A stretch of DNA of 64,000 bases, from contig NZ_BSCT01000001.1 of the NCBI RefSeq assembly GCF_030159255.1, forward strand, positions 496,001-560,000. Direction: 5' to 3'. Each line of letters begins with the position of its first letter. Positions within the stretch are counted from its first letter, which is position 1. A program made the position numbers and the translations under genes. The stretch comes from Bradyrhizobium sp. SSBR45G (lineage in GTDB: Bacteria > Pseudomonadota > Alphaproteobacteria > Rhizobiales > Xanthobacteraceae). The notes under the pieces are model-generated. The model made no database searches, was not told where the DNA came from, and was given only the letters and a program-made list of their open reading frames with translations. Shown in pieces: positions 1-8,545 of this stretch.

Positions 1-38
1 CCCTCATGTTTCCCAAGTAGCATCGATAGCCTGTTCCC

Positions 39-1220
39 ATGACGACTTCTCAGCGGACTGCAGCCATTCTCGTCGCGGCCGGCCGGGGCCTGCGCGCCGG
101 TGCCGGTGGTCCGAAGCAATACCGCACCATCGGCGGCCGCACCGTCATCCATCGCGCGCTCGCGGCCTTCGCCGACCATCCCGAGGTGACCGTGGTGCAG
201 CCGGTGGTGAATCCCGATGACATCGACGTCTTCAATGCCGCCGTCAGCGGCCTGCGGCACGCGGCGCCCGCGCATGGCGGCGCGACGCGGCAGGCCTCGG
301 TGCTGGCGGGCCTGGAGGCGCTGGTTCCGCACAAGCCCGAGATCGTGCTGATCCATGACGCCGCGCGCGCCTTCGTGACGCCGGCCGTGATCTCGCGCGC
401 GATTGTCGCGGCCGGCAAGACCGGCGCGGCGATCCCCGTCGTGCCCGTGACGGACACCATCAAGGAGGTCACGGCGGACGGCGACATCACCGCGACACCG
501 GAGCGGGCAAAACTGCGCATCGCGCAGACGCCGCAGACCTTCAAGTTCGACGTGATCCTGGAGGCGCATCGCCGCGCCGCGCGCGACGGGCTCACCGAGT
601 TTACAGATGATGCGGCGATTGCCGAATGGGCGGGATTGACCGTCACGACCTTTGAGGGCGATGTTGCCAACATGAAGCTCACCACACCGGAAGATTTCGT
701 GCGCGAGGAAGCGCGGCTCGCAGCAGCGCTCGGCGACATCAGAACCGGCACCGGCTACGACGTGCATGCCTTCGGCGAGGGCGACCATGTCTGGCTGTGC
801 GGCCTGCGCGTGCCGCATAGCAAGGGCTTCCTGGCGCACTCCGACGGCGACGTCGGCCTGCACGCTCTGGTTGACGCCATCCTGGGCGCTCTGGCCGATG
901 GCGACATCGGCTCGCACTTCCCGCCGTCCGACATGAAATGGAAGGGCGCTTCCTCCGACCAGTTCCTGAAATACGCCATCGAGCGGGTCACCGCGCGCGG
1001 CGGCCGCGTCGCCAATCTCGAGGTTACGATGATCTGCGAGCGCCCCAAGATCGGCCCGCTCCGCGACCAGATGCGCGCCCGCATCGCCGAGATCTCCGGC
1101 GTCGACATCTCGCGCATCGCCGTCAAGGCCACCACCAGCGAGCGCCTCGGCTTCACCGGCCGCGAGGAAGGCATCGCAGCGACCGCGAGCGCGACGATCC
1201 GGCTGCCGTGGGGTGTGTAG
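39..1220 (+). CDS. ispDF: Bifunctional IspD/IspF, MEP isoprenoid pathway
   Basis: Fused enzyme of 393 residues. The N-terminal half (about 1-230) is 2-C-methyl-D-erythritol 4-phosphate cytidylyltransferase: it opens with the nucleotide-binding [16 protein letters not shown] stretch and has LIHDAAR around residue 103. The C-terminal half (about 235-393) is 2-C-methyl-D-erythritol 2,4-cyclodiphosphate synthase, recognised by GTGYDVHAF and the metal-site region [12 protein letters not shown]. Together they carry out two non-consecutive steps of the cytosolic MEP pathway to IPP/DMAPP. The fusion is common in alphaproteobacteria and the length fits it. The ATG lies 38 bases from the window edge, so the upstream neighbour is not visible. 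The pncC-like gene follows on the same strand after a repeat-filled gap. Confidence 0.97.
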   Translation: MTTSQRTAAILVAAGRGLRAGAGGPKQYRTIGGRTVIHRALAAFADHPEVTVVQPVVNPDDIDVFNAAVSGLRHAAPAHGGATRQASVLAGLEALVPHKPEIVLIHDAARAFVTPAVISRAIVAAGKTGAAIPVVPVTDTIKEVTADGDITATPERAKLRIAQTPQTFKFDVILEAHRRAARDGLTEFTDDAAIAEWAGLTVTTFEGDVANMKLTTPEDFVREEARLAAALGDIRTGTGYDVHAFGEGDHVWLCGLRVPHSKGFLAHSDGDVGLHALVDAILGALADGDIGSHFPPSDMKWKGASSDQFLKYAIERVTARGGRVANLEVTMICERPKIGPLRDQMRARIAEISGVDISRIAVKATTSERLGFTGREEGIAATASATIRLPWGV

Positions 1221-1625
1221 TTGCGACCAGATTGAGCTGAGCGATGCGGCAGACGACCTCGACCGTTGTTATTGGTCGACGAGATTGAACTATATGAGGT
1301 GAGAGTCGAACTCTTACTTTACGATGCCTGAATCGAGTTCTCACCGCGATCGCGGTGCGCTCCCTCGCCCCGTTCTTCACGGGGAGAGGGTTGGGGTGAG
1401 GGGCAGCCGCACGGGAAGTGCGTGTGGAGAGACCTGCACCCCCTCACCCGGATTGCATCTTGCGATGCAATCCGACCTCTCCCCGCTTCCGCCTTCGCTC
1501 TTCGAGCTACGGCGGACAAGGGCGGGGAGAGGTGGAGATCGCGGCAGCGCTTCGAACTCATCGAACGCGGTCTCATTCGGTGCGGTGAGTTCTGAGGTAG
1601 CTATCAGTTCGAGGACGAGCGGGAC
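1221..1625. repeat. Intergenic gap filled by a palindromic dispersed repeat
   Basis: No gene is supported here. About 1355-1545 holds nested inverted repeats: ccctcgccccg near 1364 against ggggagaggg, a hairpin GATTGCATC/GATGCAATC at 1451-1472, and cctctccccgc near 1477 against gcggggagagg near 1527. This arrangement is a familiar Bradyrhizobium dispersed intergenic element (family assignment from memory). The rest, 1221-1354, shows nothing recognisable. Confidence 0.6.
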
Positions 1626-2237
1626 ATGGCGAGCGAACGTCAAATCGGCTCCACCAGCGCGCTGGCCCGCTCGCTGCTCGACCTGTGCCGGTCGCGCAAG
1701 CTGATGATCGCGACCGCGGAGTCCTGCACCGGCGGCCTGGTCGCTGGTGCGCTGACCGAGATCCCCGGCTCCTCGGATGTCATCGACCGCGGCTTCGTCA
1801 CCTATTCCAACGAGGCCAAACGCGCCATGCTCGGCGTCGAGGCCTCGACCCTGCAGACCTTCGGCGCCGTCTCCAAGGAGACCGCGATCCAGATGGCGGT
1901 CGGCGCCCTGGAGCGCGCCGATGTCGACCTAGCGGTCGCCATCACCGGCATCGCCGGCCCCGGTGGCGCCACCCCCGGCAAGCCGGTCGGCCTGGTCCAT
2001 TTCGCCGTCGCCGCCCGCGACGGCCGCATCACCCACCGCGAACACCGTTTTGGTGCCATCGGCCGCAGCGCCGTCCGCACGCGCTCGGTGCTGGAAGCCC
2101 TGCGCCTGCTGATGGAGCTGGCCCGGCCGCAGGTCGCCGCCAAGCCGAAGCGCGCCGCTGCCACCCGGCTCCGCCCGCGGGTGGCCCGCACGCCAAGACT
2201 GCATCCGGTGAAGCGACCACGGCGGCCACGAACGTAG
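1626..2237 (+). CDS. pncC: CinA C-terminal domain protein (nicotinamide-nucleotide amidase)
   Basis: 203 residues, equivalent to the C-terminal domain of CinA alone (PncC type), which deamidates NMN to nicotinate mononucleotide in pyridine nucleotide salvage. Family motifs are TAESCTGGLV near residue 29 and GIAGPGGATPGKPVGLVH near residue 107. The last 35 residues or so form an Arg/Pro/Lys-rich tail (RLRPRVARTPRL and onwards) that is not part of the usual fold and may come from readthrough into intergenic sequence. Following ispDF is the usual order in rhizobia, where lipA and the COQ10-like gene come next; here about 5.8 kb of accessory DNA intervenes. Confidence 0.9.
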   Translation: MASERQIGSTSALARSLLDLCRSRKLMIATAESCTGGLVAGALTEIPGSSDVIDRGFVTYSNEAKRAMLGVEASTLQTFGAVSKETAIQMAVGALERADVDLAVAITGIAGPGGATPGKPVGLVHFAVAARDGRITHREHRFGAIGRSAVRTRSVLEALRLLMELARPQVAAKPKRAAATRLRPRVARTPRLHPVKRPRRPRT

Positions 2238-2267
2238 GGACTCGCGATGTGCCCTGCCCTCGCCACA

Positions 2268-2310
2268 CCGTCATCGCGAGCGCAGCGACGCGATCCAGTC
2301 TCTGCCAGAG
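2268..2310. repeat. Partial copy of a dispersed repeat
   Basis: The sequence gtcatcgcgagcgcagcgac followed by gcgatccag matches the left arm of the element seen in full at about 10259-10341 (gtcatcgcgaggagcgtagc and onwards). Only one arm is present here, so it looks like a half-element. Confidence 0.5.
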
Positions 2311-2393
2311 CATCCATACGAGATTGCGTCGCCCCAATCGCTTGGCAAAAACGATTGAGGAGCTCTGCCTAAACTACTGATCGGAAATCGTCC

Positions 2394-2903
2394 ATGGGTG
2401 AACGCAACTACTACCTCTGCCAATTTCTATTCGACGGGCAACGCCCCTACGTCATTTGGGCGTCGAACAATACGGACGAGTTGATACGTCTGTCGAATGG
2501 AAAGATCGCTACTTTCCGAGACGAAAGCGGGGCCGCCGAGTTCTGTCGCGTGGCTGGCATATCGCTCATGACAGAGCCAGCCGTGGTCTATGACTTCGAT
2601 TGTATTGCAGCGTGGTGTACGAATGCTGCGACTCGGGATATTGATCCCGCGGCATTCCTCGATGCCTGGAACATGCTCGATGACGCGAACAGCTTTAAAT
2701 CAGGCGTGCGTAGCCTTCACGAGCACAGTTCGAGTGAGGCAGGATACGTTTACGACAAGTTGTTCTGGGCCAATAATCTTCCCTCCGCAACTCCGATCGG
2801 CACGCACTATCATCCAGCTTGGTCCGAGGAAGACATGAAGCAGATGTCCCGCATATTTCGTTTGGGTCTCGCGGAGTTGCGCGCCAACATCGACATGTCG
2901 TAG
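2394..2903 (+). CDS. Hypothetical protein, 169 aa
   Basis: Acidic soluble protein that opens MGERNYYLCQFLF, with no signal peptide, membrane helix or motif I can name. Aromatic residues and four cysteines are scattered through it (residues near 9, 51, 69 and 74). Base composition is clearly less GC-rich than the flanking core genes and codon choice is less biased, suggesting acquired DNA. It stands alone between repeat-rich gaps, with no recognisable partner. Its size and solitary placement would fit an immunity-type or domesticated cargo protein, but nothing in the sequence shows this. The ATG at 2394 gives the longest frame; no strong ribosome-binding site is visible. Confidence 0.7.
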   Translation: MGERNYYLCQFLFDGQRPYVIWASNNTDELIRLSNGKIATFRDESGAAEFCRVAGISLMTEPAVVYDFDCIAAWCTNAATRDIDPAAFLDAWNMLDDANSFKSGVRSLHEHSSSEAGYVYDKLFWANNLPSATPIGTHYHPAWSEEDMKQMSRIFRLGLAELRANIDMS

Positions 2904-3364
2904 CTCATCGGCGGGGTACGCAGCAAAAATGTAGTCCGTATGGTGGCGGCAACGATGCACCGGAATGGTGGGCACTGCGCGCTCATACAGTCGCGCACAA
3001 TACGAAAGACCTTGGCGCGCCTTTGCCCACCCTACACGTCTCGAGCTCTCCAGAACGGATGGCGACGCCGGGCTCGTCCAATCCGGACGTCCTTAGCAAC
3101 CTCGCGCAATACAAGGCTCTCGATCAAATGGGCAAGGCAGTGCTGCCGCCGCATCCTCCGTCGTCATCCCCGCGCACGCGGGGATCCATACCCACAGGGC
3201 GGCGTTTGGCGGCACATCCGTGGCTACGATCTCGTCTCACCACATCTGCCGCGGAGTATGGGTCCCGGGTCGGCGCCTGCACGGCGCTTCGCGCCGCTCC
3301 GGCTGGCCCGGGACGACAGCGGTGGGAGAGCGGCGGACGCTCCTGGTTGGCCGACGCATTCGCT
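2904..3364. repeat. Intergenic gap with two repeat elements
   Basis: No gene supported. Around 2965-3035, ggtgggcactgcgcgctcat and gcgcgcctttgcccacccta form the two arms of a familiar Bradyrhizobium inverted element. At 3165-3316 there is a two-part element: gtcatccccgcgcacgcggg, then gtatgggtcccgggtcggcg, then gctggcccgggacgac. The same element occurs in reverse complement at 7855-8009. Confidence 0.6.
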
Positions 3365-3712
3365 TCACGCGCGCCAGAACGGACGGCGGCACAGCCTCCG
3401 CGCCTCCTCGCGCGTCAGGCCATAATCCTCCAGCGACTCGTCGGCCATCCACGGCAGCTCCCTGGCGAAGCGTCGGCGCTCGCGCCAGCGCTCCCACCAG
3501 AGCCGCAGCAATGACGCGGGCTTGGATCCGCCGTGGATTCGATGAGGAGCCGGTCGCGCCAAGTAGTAGACGTTGGCGCCGGGCTCCGACGAGACGGGAT
3601 GGCTCGACGAGAGATCACGACGGCGCGCGAAGAGCTTCGCTGATCGCGAGACGTCACGAAATGCGCTCGCCTTGATAGCGCTGAGGCTTGGATCGTCGGT
3701 CGTGCTCGGCAT
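3365..3712 (-). CDS. DUF1127 domain protein
   Basis: 115 residues. The C-terminal 48 residues or so are a typical DUF1127 module: a Trp/Arg-rich helix (LLRLWWERWRERRRFAREL) followed by the signature around MADESLEDYGLTREEA. The N-terminal 65 residues are Ser/Arg-rich and look disordered. DUF1127 proteins are short, very basic, and in alphaproteobacteria are linked to RNA-related regulation and phosphate or carbon metabolism; the function of this one is unknown. The start at 3712 is supported by an AGGGGAG ribosome-binding site just upstream. An intrinsic terminator at 3751-3780 on the same strand isolates it from anything upstream. Confidence 0.85.
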   Translation of the reverse strand: MPSTTDDPSLSAIKASAFRDVSRSAKLFARRRDLSSSHPVSSEPGANVYYLARPAPHRIHGGSKPASLLRLWWERWRERRRFARELPWMADESLEDYGLTREEARRLCRRPFWRA

Positions 3713-3750
3713 TGCGGGCTCCCCTGGAAGCGAAGAATCCTACCGGCAAC

Positions 3751-3780
3751 AAAAAAGCCGCCAGGTTCCTGGCGGCTGTT
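3751..3780 (-). terminator. Strong intrinsic terminator (minus strand)
   Basis: Read on the minus strand, a perfect 10-bp stem AGCCGCCAGG/CCTGGCGGCT (3756-3777) is followed by six T residues (3751-3756 as A on the plus strand). It lies upstream of the DUF1127 gene, so it must end a separate minus-strand transcript arising from about 3800-4040. Confidence 0.85.
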
Positions 3781-3800
3781 CGGATCAAATGCTGCAATCG

Positions 3801-3917
3801 TCAGATTGTGCGCGATCCTCCCGCCGCCCGCGAGCTACGGTGCGTCCAACGACCAAAACGATGAGCGGCGACGGTGATCATGCCCGGCTCTATAGCCCGT
3901 CCATCTGGGGTTGTCAT
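3801..3917 (-). CDS. Possible small protein, 38 aa
   Basis: Short open frame starting MTTPDGRAIEPGMITVAAH and ending 21 bases before the strong minus-strand terminator at 3751-3780. A G-rich sequence (CCGGGGGG) directly precedes the ATG. The same frame can be extended to 4040, but that would begin at exactly the base where the plus-strand zinc-binding gene starts. The main support is position: something on this strand needs the terminator. It could equally be non-coding RNA. Confidence 0.25.
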   Translation of the reverse strand: MTTPDGRAIEPGMITVAAHRFGRWTHRSSRAAGGSRTI

Positions 3918-4039
3918 CCCCCCGGAATGCTGGGAACGCAGACGGAGCACCTCGCGTGCTGCGAAGAACTGCGCTATCGTCGCCTCAGGTTTCGTCTCGT
4001 ACCTGGTCAAGCTCGCGAGCGTATGTCGGCGACAGCACA

Positions 4040-4360
4040 ATGGGCATCACGATCTGCGCCAAGCACGGCCGCGTCCCGTTCGTCGAAACCTGCGGACATG
4101 TCGCGCAGCAGATCGAGCAGCGGACAGCTCCGACCGGCCGTCAGCTTACCATTCTTGGCCACCTCTTCGTCTGCGACGCCTGCTTCGAGCAACTCGGCTT
4201 CGATCGCTTCGCAAGCCTCGCAGAGATGCCGTTCGAGGACGCAATCGACGTCGATGATGGTCGTTGGCAATTGTACGACTCGGCCTATGATCGCCTGGAA
4301 GGCCGAACGACGTTCTGCCTGGACTGCTTTCGCGACCTCAGCCCGAATCGTGATCCATGA
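4040..4360 (+). CDS. Small Cys/His-rich putative zinc-binding protein
   Basis: 106 residues starting MGITICAKHGR. Four pairs of potential metal ligands are visible: C6/H9, C18/H20, C45/C48 (CDAC) and C93/C96 (CLDC), enough for two zinc sites. No catalytic domain is recognised and there is no signal peptide, so it is probably a cytosolic structural-zinc protein. The frame stays open upstream to 3911, but that extension (MSSPRNAGNADG and onwards) is Ser/Arg-rich and carries no motif, so the internal ATG at 4040 is preferred. Function unknown. Confidence 0.65.
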   Translation: MGITICAKHGRVPFVETCGHVAQQIEQRTAPTGRQLTILGHLFVCDACFEQLGFDRFASLAEMPFEDAIDVDDGRWQLYDSAYDRLEGRTTFCLDCFRDLSPNRDP

Positions 4361-4444
4361 TCCGCATCTTGTTACGATGACAACGCGGCACTGTCGCGCC
4401 AAGCTCGGATATCCATCACGGGTGACCTCTCAGATGACCCGCGC

Positions 4445-4939
4445 CTACATGTCGTCTCTCACCCCGAACCAATGATCGCCTAAGGAGAAATAGCTGTATC
4501 TCGCTGGCTTGTCGGAATTGAGGGGTGACGTGTCACCGTGGAAACGACAGACTTCAACGTGAATTGCGCCACCTGCCCAACCCGAGGTCCAGACCAGAAT
4601 ACATGTGCTTGGGTCTGGACCATCAGAGCGTGTCGCTGAAAGTGCTCCGAGATCGGCAAGGATCGATTGATAGAGGGCGTAGCGCTGCAGCGAGATCTCA
4701 GGAGTTGGCGGTTGCTGCGGCAGGCCAATCGATATCGTTCGTACGCCCCACGGCGCAACTTCTCTGATCTTCTCATCCTCGATCAGCATGGCGCGCAGTC
4801 GCTCATAGCCGTCACGCTTCATCTTGAAGCGTTCCGCTACAGCTTCGTTCGCGGGATGCTCCGTTGCGAGGTGCCAGGTCACGATCCCCGTCAATGACCC
4901 AAGCAAGAACAAACCAATTGCCAATCCCAATCGTCTCAT
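4445..4939 (-). CDS. Membrane-anchored hypothetical protein
   Basis: 164 residues. The N-terminus is a membrane anchor or uncleaved signal (MRRLGLAIGLFLLGSLTGIV), followed by a charged helix and a C-terminal region with two cysteines (CILVW and VCRFHG) that could form a disulfide in the periplasm. No family is recognised. The start at 4939 is supported by AGGAG about ten bases upstream; the open frame extends further 5' but that part has no protein-like character. The lower GC and solitary position match the other accessory genes in 2.3-5.1 kb. Confidence 0.7.
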   Translation of the reverse strand: MRRLGLAIGLFLLGSLTGIVTWHLATEHPANEAVAERFKMKRDGYERLRAMLIEDEKIREVAPWGVRTISIGLPQQPPTPEISLQRYALYQSILADLGALSATRSDGPDPSTCILVWTSGWAGGAIHVEVCRFHGDTSPLNSDKPARYSYFSLGDHWFGVRDDM

Positions 4940-5051
4940 CGTGAACTGCTCTCCTGAGCAGGCTGGGACGCAATCAGGTTGCGCCGCATCGGCAACGACT
5001 TTTGTCCGAGCATTTTGGCAACCGATGGCGCTGCCAGGGCCATTGATGTTG

Positions 5052-5609
5052 TCAGTCCGGAAACGCGGCCACCGTGCGCGCGAGCTGCCGCGCCAGAGAC
5101 CCCGGAAGAGCCTCATCGAAAATCCCGCTCAGCGTGCGGTAGTACCAGATCGTGCCGGCGCGTCCGCCGCTGAAGCGGCTCCAAACGGCTTCGCCGACGT
5201 CATGATAGTCCTTCGCGATCGCCTCGGCGGGGTCGACCTTGTCGGCGAGCGAGACCAGCAGGGATGATGCAGGCTTGTCTGGCAGCTTGGCGAGATAGGC
5301 CTCCTTGCGCGGACGCCAGGCCGGCTTCGGGTCGTCCCAGGCATCCGTGCAGTCCGCGACGATCTCCGCGACCTGGTCGCCAAAGCGCCGGCGGATCTCG
5401 TCCAGCGTGGGCTGCCCGCCCTGGTCCTCGGCGGCATCGTGCAGCAGGCCGGCGATGGCCTGGACCTCGGTGCCGCCTGCCGTCAGCACGCGGCTGGAGA
5501 CGCTGAGCAAATGCGCGATGTAGGGAATCGCGCTCCCCTTGCGCAGCTGGTCCCGGTGCAGTTGCGCAGCATAGACCAGCGCGTCGTCATACAGTTGGGA
5601 GAGTGGCAT
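5052..5609 (-). CDS. HD-domain small alarmone hydrolase-like protein (MESH1 type)
   Basis: 185 residues carrying only the hydrolase half of RelA/SpoT proteins. Visible motifs are YAAQLHRDQLRKGSAIPYIAH (split as AAQLHRDQ and PYIAH, residues about 13-33), the catalytic GLLHDAAED near residue 54, and an ADKVDPAEAI region where SpoT hydrolases have the ADR/K-hx-N motif. No synthetase or TGS domain is present. The expected activity is Mn-dependent 3'-pyrophosphate hydrolysis of (p)ppGpp or of a related nucleotide such as NADPH, as reported for the family. The start at MPLSQLYDD (5609) is chosen because homologues begin close to this helix; an ATG 16 codons upstream is the alternative. Confidence 0.85.
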   Translation of the reverse strand: MPLSQLYDDALVYAAQLHRDQLRKGSAIPYIAHLLSVSSRVLTAGGTEVQAIAGLLHDAAEDQGGQPTLDEIRRRFGDQVAEIVADCTDAWDDPKPAWRPRKEAYLAKLPDKPASSLLVSLADKVDPAEAIAKDYHDVGEAVWSRFSGGRAGTIWYYRTLSGIFDEALPGSLARQLARTVAAFPD

Positions 5610-6436
5610 CGGCTTGCTTTCTACAACGGCTGACGCGGCGTCAGCCCAACATGTCATCTGTCGCGATCACGCGCAGTGTTTCAGTCATTCGGCCCGCGGT
5701 CGAGCCTTCCCACGGCCAACCCGCCGGGCAAATCAGTTCGTTCCTCGCGCCTTGAAAGCCCGGCGTCATGCGCTGCGCCGGAACACGAATTTCGTCAGCG
5801 CTTTCAATGGCCGACTCCCTGTCCAGTCCCTCCCGCAAAAATATTTGTATTTCGCTTTTTCGAAATTCGTGGTTCCCTTCCCTCATCCCGCCTCGGCACG
5901 AGGGGCGTATCGCGATCGTCACGACACGCGAGGTGGGGAGGCGATGGCCGCCGATGGGTCGTCGCGCGTCATGGACGTGCGGACGAACGGCTCTTGGCGG
6001 ACGTGAAGTCGCAGCGTCCTGACACCCCGAAGCTGGTGTCACGCCGGTGGTGATGATGATCCGCCGGTCACGGGGGCAAGACAGCCGGTCCCCGGGGAGA
6101 CTGCGTATAAGCGTGAAGACCATCGCGCAGGGAATGCCGGAGTTCGGCTGAACCTGTGGTGACTGCCGCCTGCTTTTTTGCTGCAGGCGGGCCATGGGTT
6201 GCGGCCAGCGCCCGGCATTCCCTGCGCCCTCGTGTTTCAGAGGGCCCGTCGAGATCCACAGCCCCGGGCGTCGTTGCGCCGCGGGAGATGCGCTGCGCGC
6301 CAGCAAGCCCCCCCTGTCCGTATTTCAGGATCGCGCCGCCCGATGATTATCGTCGGCGATCCCGCCCGAAAGGTTTTGGTTAATTTTGCCCTGCTACGTC
6401 TGTCGCATTCTTCTCTGACAGTGGATTCGGGACCCC
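5610..6436. repeat. Gene-free gap with a dispersed Bradyrhizobiaceae repeat
   Basis: About 5925-6310 is non-coding but carries a sequence I recognise as common in Bradyrhizobium genomes, where its frames are often mis-annotated as hypothetical proteins. On the minus strand it would read AGNAGRWPQPMARLQQKSRR; in another frame, YTQSPRGPAVLPP. It includes the inverted segments gccgcctgctttttt/gctgcaggcggg near 6165-6189. Positions 5640-5900 show no gene. The last 100 bases before 6437 must hold the chemoreceptor promoter; no clear box can be assigned. Confidence 0.55.
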
Positions 6437-7699
6437 ATGGCTTTCTTTTCCGGCAAGTCGGCTGATCGTGTGCACAACCTTCTGATGGCCGAGCTGTTCG
6501 AACGCCATCGCGACGCCATCCTGGTGATGTCCGAGGGCAAGATCATCGCCTGCAACGAGTCTGCGGTCCGCTTCGGTGGCTTCCGCAGCAAGCAGGACCT
6601 GCTGTCGCGCTCGCCGGCGGCGATGGCGCCGGAGGTCCAGCCCAACGGCAAGAAATCCGCCGACATGGTGCGCGAGATGGACGCCAAGGCCAAGCGCGAG
6701 GGCCATGCGAGCTTCGAGTGGACCACCAAGCGCGCCGACGGCAGCCCGGCGCTGGTGCAGATCACCCTGGTGCCGACCCAGATCGAGGGCCAGACCTACG
6801 TCTTCAGCTTCCGCCGCGACCTCTCCGACCTCGTCGCCGCGCGCGAGGAGAAGAAGCGCGCGCTGGACCGGATCGCCAAGGATTTTGAAACCAGCGTCGG
6901 GGCCATTGCCAATGCGATCTCCGGTGCCTCGCGCGAGGTGGAGACCACGGCGGCCTCGCTGACCACCACGGCGGACCAGGCCGCGCAGCGGGTGGCGCTG
7001 GTGGCCTCGGCGTCGAGCTCGGCCTCGTCCAACGTGCAGTCGGTGGCCGGCGCGACCGAGGAGCTGTCGAGCTCGGTCAGCGAGATCAACCGCCAGGTCG
7101 CGACCTCCTCCACCATCGCCGCCGAAGCGGTCGAGGCCTCCTCGCGCACCAACGACCTCGTCAACAGCCTCGCGGATGCCGCCGCCAAGATCGGCGCCGT
7201 CACCGACATGATCAACGCGATCGCGAGCCAGACCAACCTGCTGGCGCTGAACGCGACCATCGAGGCGGCGCGCGCCGGTGATGCCGGCCGCGGCTTCGCC
7301 GTGGTCGCCTCGGAGGTGAAGAGCCTGTCGAGCCAGACCGCGAAGGCGACCGACGAGATCAGCGCGCATATCAGCGCGATGCAGCGTGCCACCAGCGACA
7401 CGGTCGCCGCGATCCAGGGCATCGGCGGCACCATCGGCCAGATCAGCGAGATCGCCAAGACGATCGCGACTGCGGTCGACCAGCAGGGCCACGCCACCCA
7501 GGAGATCGCCCGCTCCGTCAGCCAGGCCGCCAGCGGCACCCGCGAGGTTGCCACCAACATCGGCTCGGTGAGCCAGACGGTGGAATCAGCGGGCGGCGCC
7601 GCCCGACAGATGCTGGGGGCTGCCGGCCAGCTCGCCAGGCACGCCGACGATCTGCGCGGCAAGGTGAAGGACTTTTTGACCGCCGTGCAGGCGGCGTAG
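6437..7699 (+). CDS. Soluble PAS-type methyl-accepting chemotaxis protein
   Basis: 420 residues without any transmembrane segment. Residues about 15-130 form a PAS-like sensor module ([21 protein letters not shown] and a terminal FSFRRDLSD); 145-415 is a chemoreceptor signalling domain. The conserved hairpin tip is [20 protein letters not shown] at residues about 257-276, followed by [15 protein letters not shown], the CheA/CheW contact region. Such cytoplasmic receptors sense internal redox or metabolic signals. No che genes are in the window, so it must plug into an array encoded elsewhere. No C-terminal CheR-docking pentapeptide is seen (it ends LTAVQAA). Confidence 0.93.
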   Translation: MAFFSGKSADRVHNLLMAELFERHRDAILVMSEGKIIACNESAVRFGGFRSKQDLLSRSPAAMAPEVQPNGKKSADMVREMDAKAKREGHASFEWTTKRADGSPALVQITLVPTQIEGQTYVFSFRRDLSDLVAAREEKKRALDRIAKDFETSVGAIANAISGASREVETTAASLTTTADQAAQRVALVASASSSASSNVQSVAGATEELSSSVSEINRQVATSSTIAAEAVEASSRTNDLVNSLADAAAKIGAVTDMINAIASQTNLLALNATIEAARAGDAGRGFAVVASEVKSLSSQTAKATDEISAHISAMQRATSDTVAAIQGIGGTIGQISEIAKTIATAVDQQGHATQEIARSVSQAASGTREVATNIGSVSQTVESAGGAARQMLGAAGQLARHADDLRGKVKDFLTAVQAA

Positions 7700-8061
7700 G
7701 GTTTTGATCGCAGGCCTGCACGCCCGCGATCAGACCGGCTCCGCGACATTGTCGCGGAGCAGCTGTTTGAAGACGTAGATAGGATTAGGAACGACGGCAT
7801 CGCAGCAGCGCCGTCTCACTGTGAGTTGGCACACTGGCGCCTCGCCCTCCGCTGTCGTCCCGGGCAAGCCGCAGCGGCGCAAGGCGCCGCGGAGGTGCCG
7901 ACCCGGGACCCATACGCCGCAGCGGATGTGATGAGATGAGATCGGAACGACGGGCGTGCCGCCACACGCGATCCTGTGGTTATGGGTCCCGGCGTTCGCC
8001 GGGACGACAGCGGAGATTGAGGCGCGGTCGGAGATCAATCGCTGGCAGCGATTAACGAGCC
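7700..8061. repeat. Gap with hairpins and a two-part repeat element
   Basis: Directly after the chemoreceptor there are two hairpins, TGATCGC/GCGATCA (7706-7733) and GCTCCGCGA/TCGCGGAGC (7738-7760), which may slow or end transcription though no T-tract follows. At 7855-8009 lies the reverse complement of the element at 3165-3316 (cgtcccgggcaagccgcagc, then gtgccgacccgggacccata, then tatgggtcccggcgttcgcc). No gene is supported. Confidence 0.6.
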
Positions 8062-8535
8062 TTACGTCGACGACACCGCCGGCTTGCGGCCGTAGATCGC
8101 GTCGGCGCGCTTCTCGAACGCCGCCGACATCCGCGCGAAGATGGTGTCGAACATCGAGCCCATCAGCATCGCCAGCATCCGGCTCTTGAACTCGTAGGCG
8201 ATGAAGAACGTCACCTCGCAGGCGCCCTCGCCTGTTGGCTCGAAGCTCCAGCGGTTCTCCAGGCTGGAGAACGGCCCGCTGACATATTCGACCAGGATCT
8301 TGCGCCCTGCACGATCGAGCGTGACGCGGCTGGTGAAGGTCTCCTTCACGAGCTTGAACGACACCGTCATGTCGGCGACGATGACCTCGGTGCCATCAGG
8401 CTTCTGGCTGCGCTGGCGCACCACCAGCTTCTCGCACAGCGGCACGAATTCGGGATAGCGCTCGACATCGGCGACGAGGTCGAACATCCGCTCGGCCGTG
8501 TGCGGCACGCGCCGCTTGTTTGAGAATCTCGGCAT
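8062..8535 (-). CDS. COQ10/RatA-like START-domain protein
   Basis: 157 residues of the polyketide cyclase/START superfamily in its ubiquinone-binding COQ10 branch. Characteristic segments are [22 protein letters not shown] at residues 14-35 (split as [12 protein letters not shown] and RYPEFVPLC) and [20 protein letters not shown] near residue 118. COQ10 homologues bind coenzyme Q and help its function in respiration; the E. coli homologue RatA was described as a toxin acting on ribosome association. Placement beside lipA is the standard alphaproteobacterial arrangement and favours a respiratory role. The start codon lies 10 bases after the lipA stop, so the two are probably co-transcribed. 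Confidence 0.9.
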   Translation of the reverse strand: MPRFSNKRRVPHTAERMFDLVADVERYPEFVPLCEKLVVRQRSQKPDGTEVIVADMTVSFKLVKETFTSRVTLDRAGRKILVEYVSGPFSSLENRWSFEPTGEGACEVTFFIAYEFKSRMLAMLMGSMFDTIFARMSAAFEKRADAIYGRKPAVSST

Positions 8536-8545
8536 CTCGTCTCGA

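Noticed and set aside
3801..4040. Minus-strand frame starting MCCRRHTLASL as an SRAP/YedK-type peptidase beginning with catalytic Cys2
   Set aside because: Only the Met-Cys start is shared; the conserved Asn, Glu and His regions of SRAP proteins are absent and the frame is far too short.
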